Shown here piece after piece: positions 22,259 to 23,268 of a stretch of 23,268 nt of DNA. A program made the translations under genes and the position numbers. The number at the start of each line of letters is the position of its first letter. Positions within the stretch are counted from its first letter, which is position 1. The notes beneath the pieces are model-generated. The model was not told the DNA's origin. It did not search any database and saw only the letters and a list, made by a program, of their open reading frames with translations. This DNA comes from RGIG1995 sp045126815 (GTDB lineage Bacteria > Bacillota > Clostridia > Oscillospirales > CAG-272): the NCBI GenBank assembly GCA_045126815.1, contig JBGVPD010000044.1:1-23268 (forward strand), in the 5' to 3' direction.

Positions 22259-22957
22259 ATGAAAATGACAAAGAGAAAAGTGTTTGTTGTAGCTCTGGCA
22301 ATATGTCTCTTGGCAATTATTTCTATGGGGACTTTAGCTTGGTTTAATGCATCTGGTGATATTACTAACAATTTTAAAGTTGCTACTGATGAAAATGATA
22401 CTGATCCTACTTTTTCTGTAAAGGTTTCTGAAACCGATTTGAATGGAAATGAAACTGAGGATGGTGTTACTTATTACGACGTAGTGCCTGGTGATGTTAT
22501 TGACAAGGATCCTAAGGTTACAAATACAGGTGATTATACTCAGTGGATTCGTGTCAGTGTTACTATGACCAAGGCTAAATACTGGAAAGATTTTGGCGGT
22601 TCATTGGCATTTACCGAAATTTTTGAAGGTTCTACTTATGGTTTAGCTGCCAACGTTGGTACTGCTAATGAAAAATGGTTGCTTGTTGAAGATGCTGTTG
22701 AACCCAATGCTGAGGGTAATGCCGTATGGTATTTGTATCTCAACAGAGAGTTGCCGTCAGGTAGTGACGAGCTTGTATTCACCAAGGTGAACATTGACGA
22801 AGATTTTACATTAGAGGAAATTTTGTCTCTGGGTGGCGAGTTCAGCATCAACGTTAAGGCTGAAGCAGTTCAGCGCGACAACACCGGTGATAATGCAGTT
22901 GAAGCCTTCAATACTGTTGGTTGGACTGTAGGCACGGTTTTTGTTGACAAGGACTAA
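22259..22957 (+). CDS. TasA-type exported protein (SipW-dependent signal)
   Basis: 232 aa. AAAGGAGG lies 8 bases before the chosen ATG; in-frame ATGs further upstream lack a ribosome site. The signal KRKVFVVALAICLLAIISMGTLAWFNASGDITNNF fits the SipW-dependent class, with cleavage near Ala27. The mature part is a single beta-rich domain with DVVPGDVIDKDPKVTNTGDYTQWIRVSVTM, the TasA/camelysin signature (the N-T-G and W-I-R/V-V strand). No anchor or repeats. It is a likely fibre subunit or minor component next to the second peptidase, 82 bases after it. Confidence 0.88.
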   Translation: MKMTKRKVFVVALAICLLAIISMGTLAWFNASGDITNNFKVATDENDTDPTFSVKVSETDLNGNETEDGVTYYDVVPGDVIDKDPKVTNTGDYTQWIRVSVTMTKAKYWKDFGGSLAFTEIFEGSTYGLAANVGTANEKWLLVEDAVEPNAEGNAVWYLYLNRELPSGSDELVFTKVNIDEDFTLEEILSLGGEFSINVKAEAVQRDNTGDNAVEAFNTVGWTVGTVFVDKD

Positions 22958-23109
22958 TGCCAAATACAATAAGGTCTTGACTTTGTAGTTTTATGGCAGA
23001 CCTAATTATATGAAAACAAAAACTATGACTGTACTCTTTTGTCGGCGTTTGAGAGATACAGTTTTCCACTTGTTGCCGACTTATGTAAAAAAGGAGATTC
23101 TAGACAATT
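22958..23109 (+). promoter_or_regulatory. Leader of the third TasA-type gene
   Basis: AGGTCT / AGACCT (22972-23003) and GTCGGC / GCCGAC (23041-23085) inverted repeats with long loops. TTGACA (22944-22949, inside the previous gene) with TACAAT 15 bases on is a possible but short-spaced promoter. The layout (long structured leader, then AAGGAGA) resembles that of the first TasA-type gene. Confidence 0.4.
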
Positions 23110-23268
23110 ATGGCAAAGACAAAAAACACAAAGCGTGCTCTTCTGATGAGCGCTCTCGCACTTTTGTTGTGCGTTTCAATGTTTGTTGGTAGTACGTTTG
23201 CTTGGTTTACCGATTCCGTTACCTCAACAGGTAACATTATTCAGTCCGGTACACTTGATGTTACAATG
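23110..23268 (+). CDS. Third TasA-type exported protein, 5' part only
   Basis: 53 codons before the window ends. MAKTKNTKRALLMSALALLL, then GSTFAWFTDSVTSTGNIIQSGTLDV: a SipW-dependent signal peptide with the FAWFTD cleavage context and the SGTLD strand that opens TasA domains. It is nearly the same as the first TasA-type protein over this stretch, at both protein and DNA level, pointing to duplication within the operon. AAGGAGA lies 12 bases before the ATG. Size and C-terminal domains cannot be seen. Confidence 0.85.
   Translation, partial: MAKTKNTKRALLMSALALLLCVSMFVGSTFAWFTDSVTSTGNIIQSGTLDVTM

Overview
The window looks like chromosomal DNA of a low-GC, spore-lineage Firmicute, most likely a Clostridia member of the Oscillospiraceae type. 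The reasons are SpoVG, a transketolase split into two adjacent half-genes, a DNA polymerase I with a decayed proofreading domain, strong AGGAGG ribosome sites, TTGACA/TATAAT promoters, and intergenic palindromic repeats. I cannot name a species.

Left part (1-7.4 kb): the end of a REP-associated (Y1/IS200-like) transposase; a lipoprotein gene divergent from a small XRE-type regulator with overlapping promoters; an M3 metallopeptidase; transketolase N and C subunits; thioredoxin; spoVG; murC. Most units end in clear intrinsic terminators, several of them bidirectional.

Middle (7.4-16 kb): a 600-bp gene-free mosaic of repeats and hairpins; a Sfp-type phosphopantetheinyl transferase; an operon queT-lplA-methyltransferase; a GNAT acetyltransferase; an NYN-domain putative nuclease divergent from polA; a DUF559 (Vsr-like) nuclease gene flanked by REP-like palindromic repeats.

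Right part (16-23.3 kb) is the most interesting. A tyrosine recombinase gene lies between inverted copies of a 23-base sequence (16054-16076 and 17588-17610, with a third copy at 16157). A sigma-A-type promoter with an extended -10 sits just inside the right-hand repeat and points out of the segment into a surface operon: a TetR-family regulator, a SipW-like signal peptidase, a small membrane protein, a large TasA-type/GLUG-repeat exported protein, a second SipW-like peptidase, a second TasA-type protein, and the start of a third. A bidirectional terminator lies just outside the left repeat. I infer a phase-variable promoter switch: the recombinase would flip the segment containing its own gene and the promoter, turning the exported-fibre or adhesin operon on (the orientation seen here) or down. 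The inversion itself is not shown by the sequence and needs read-level evidence.
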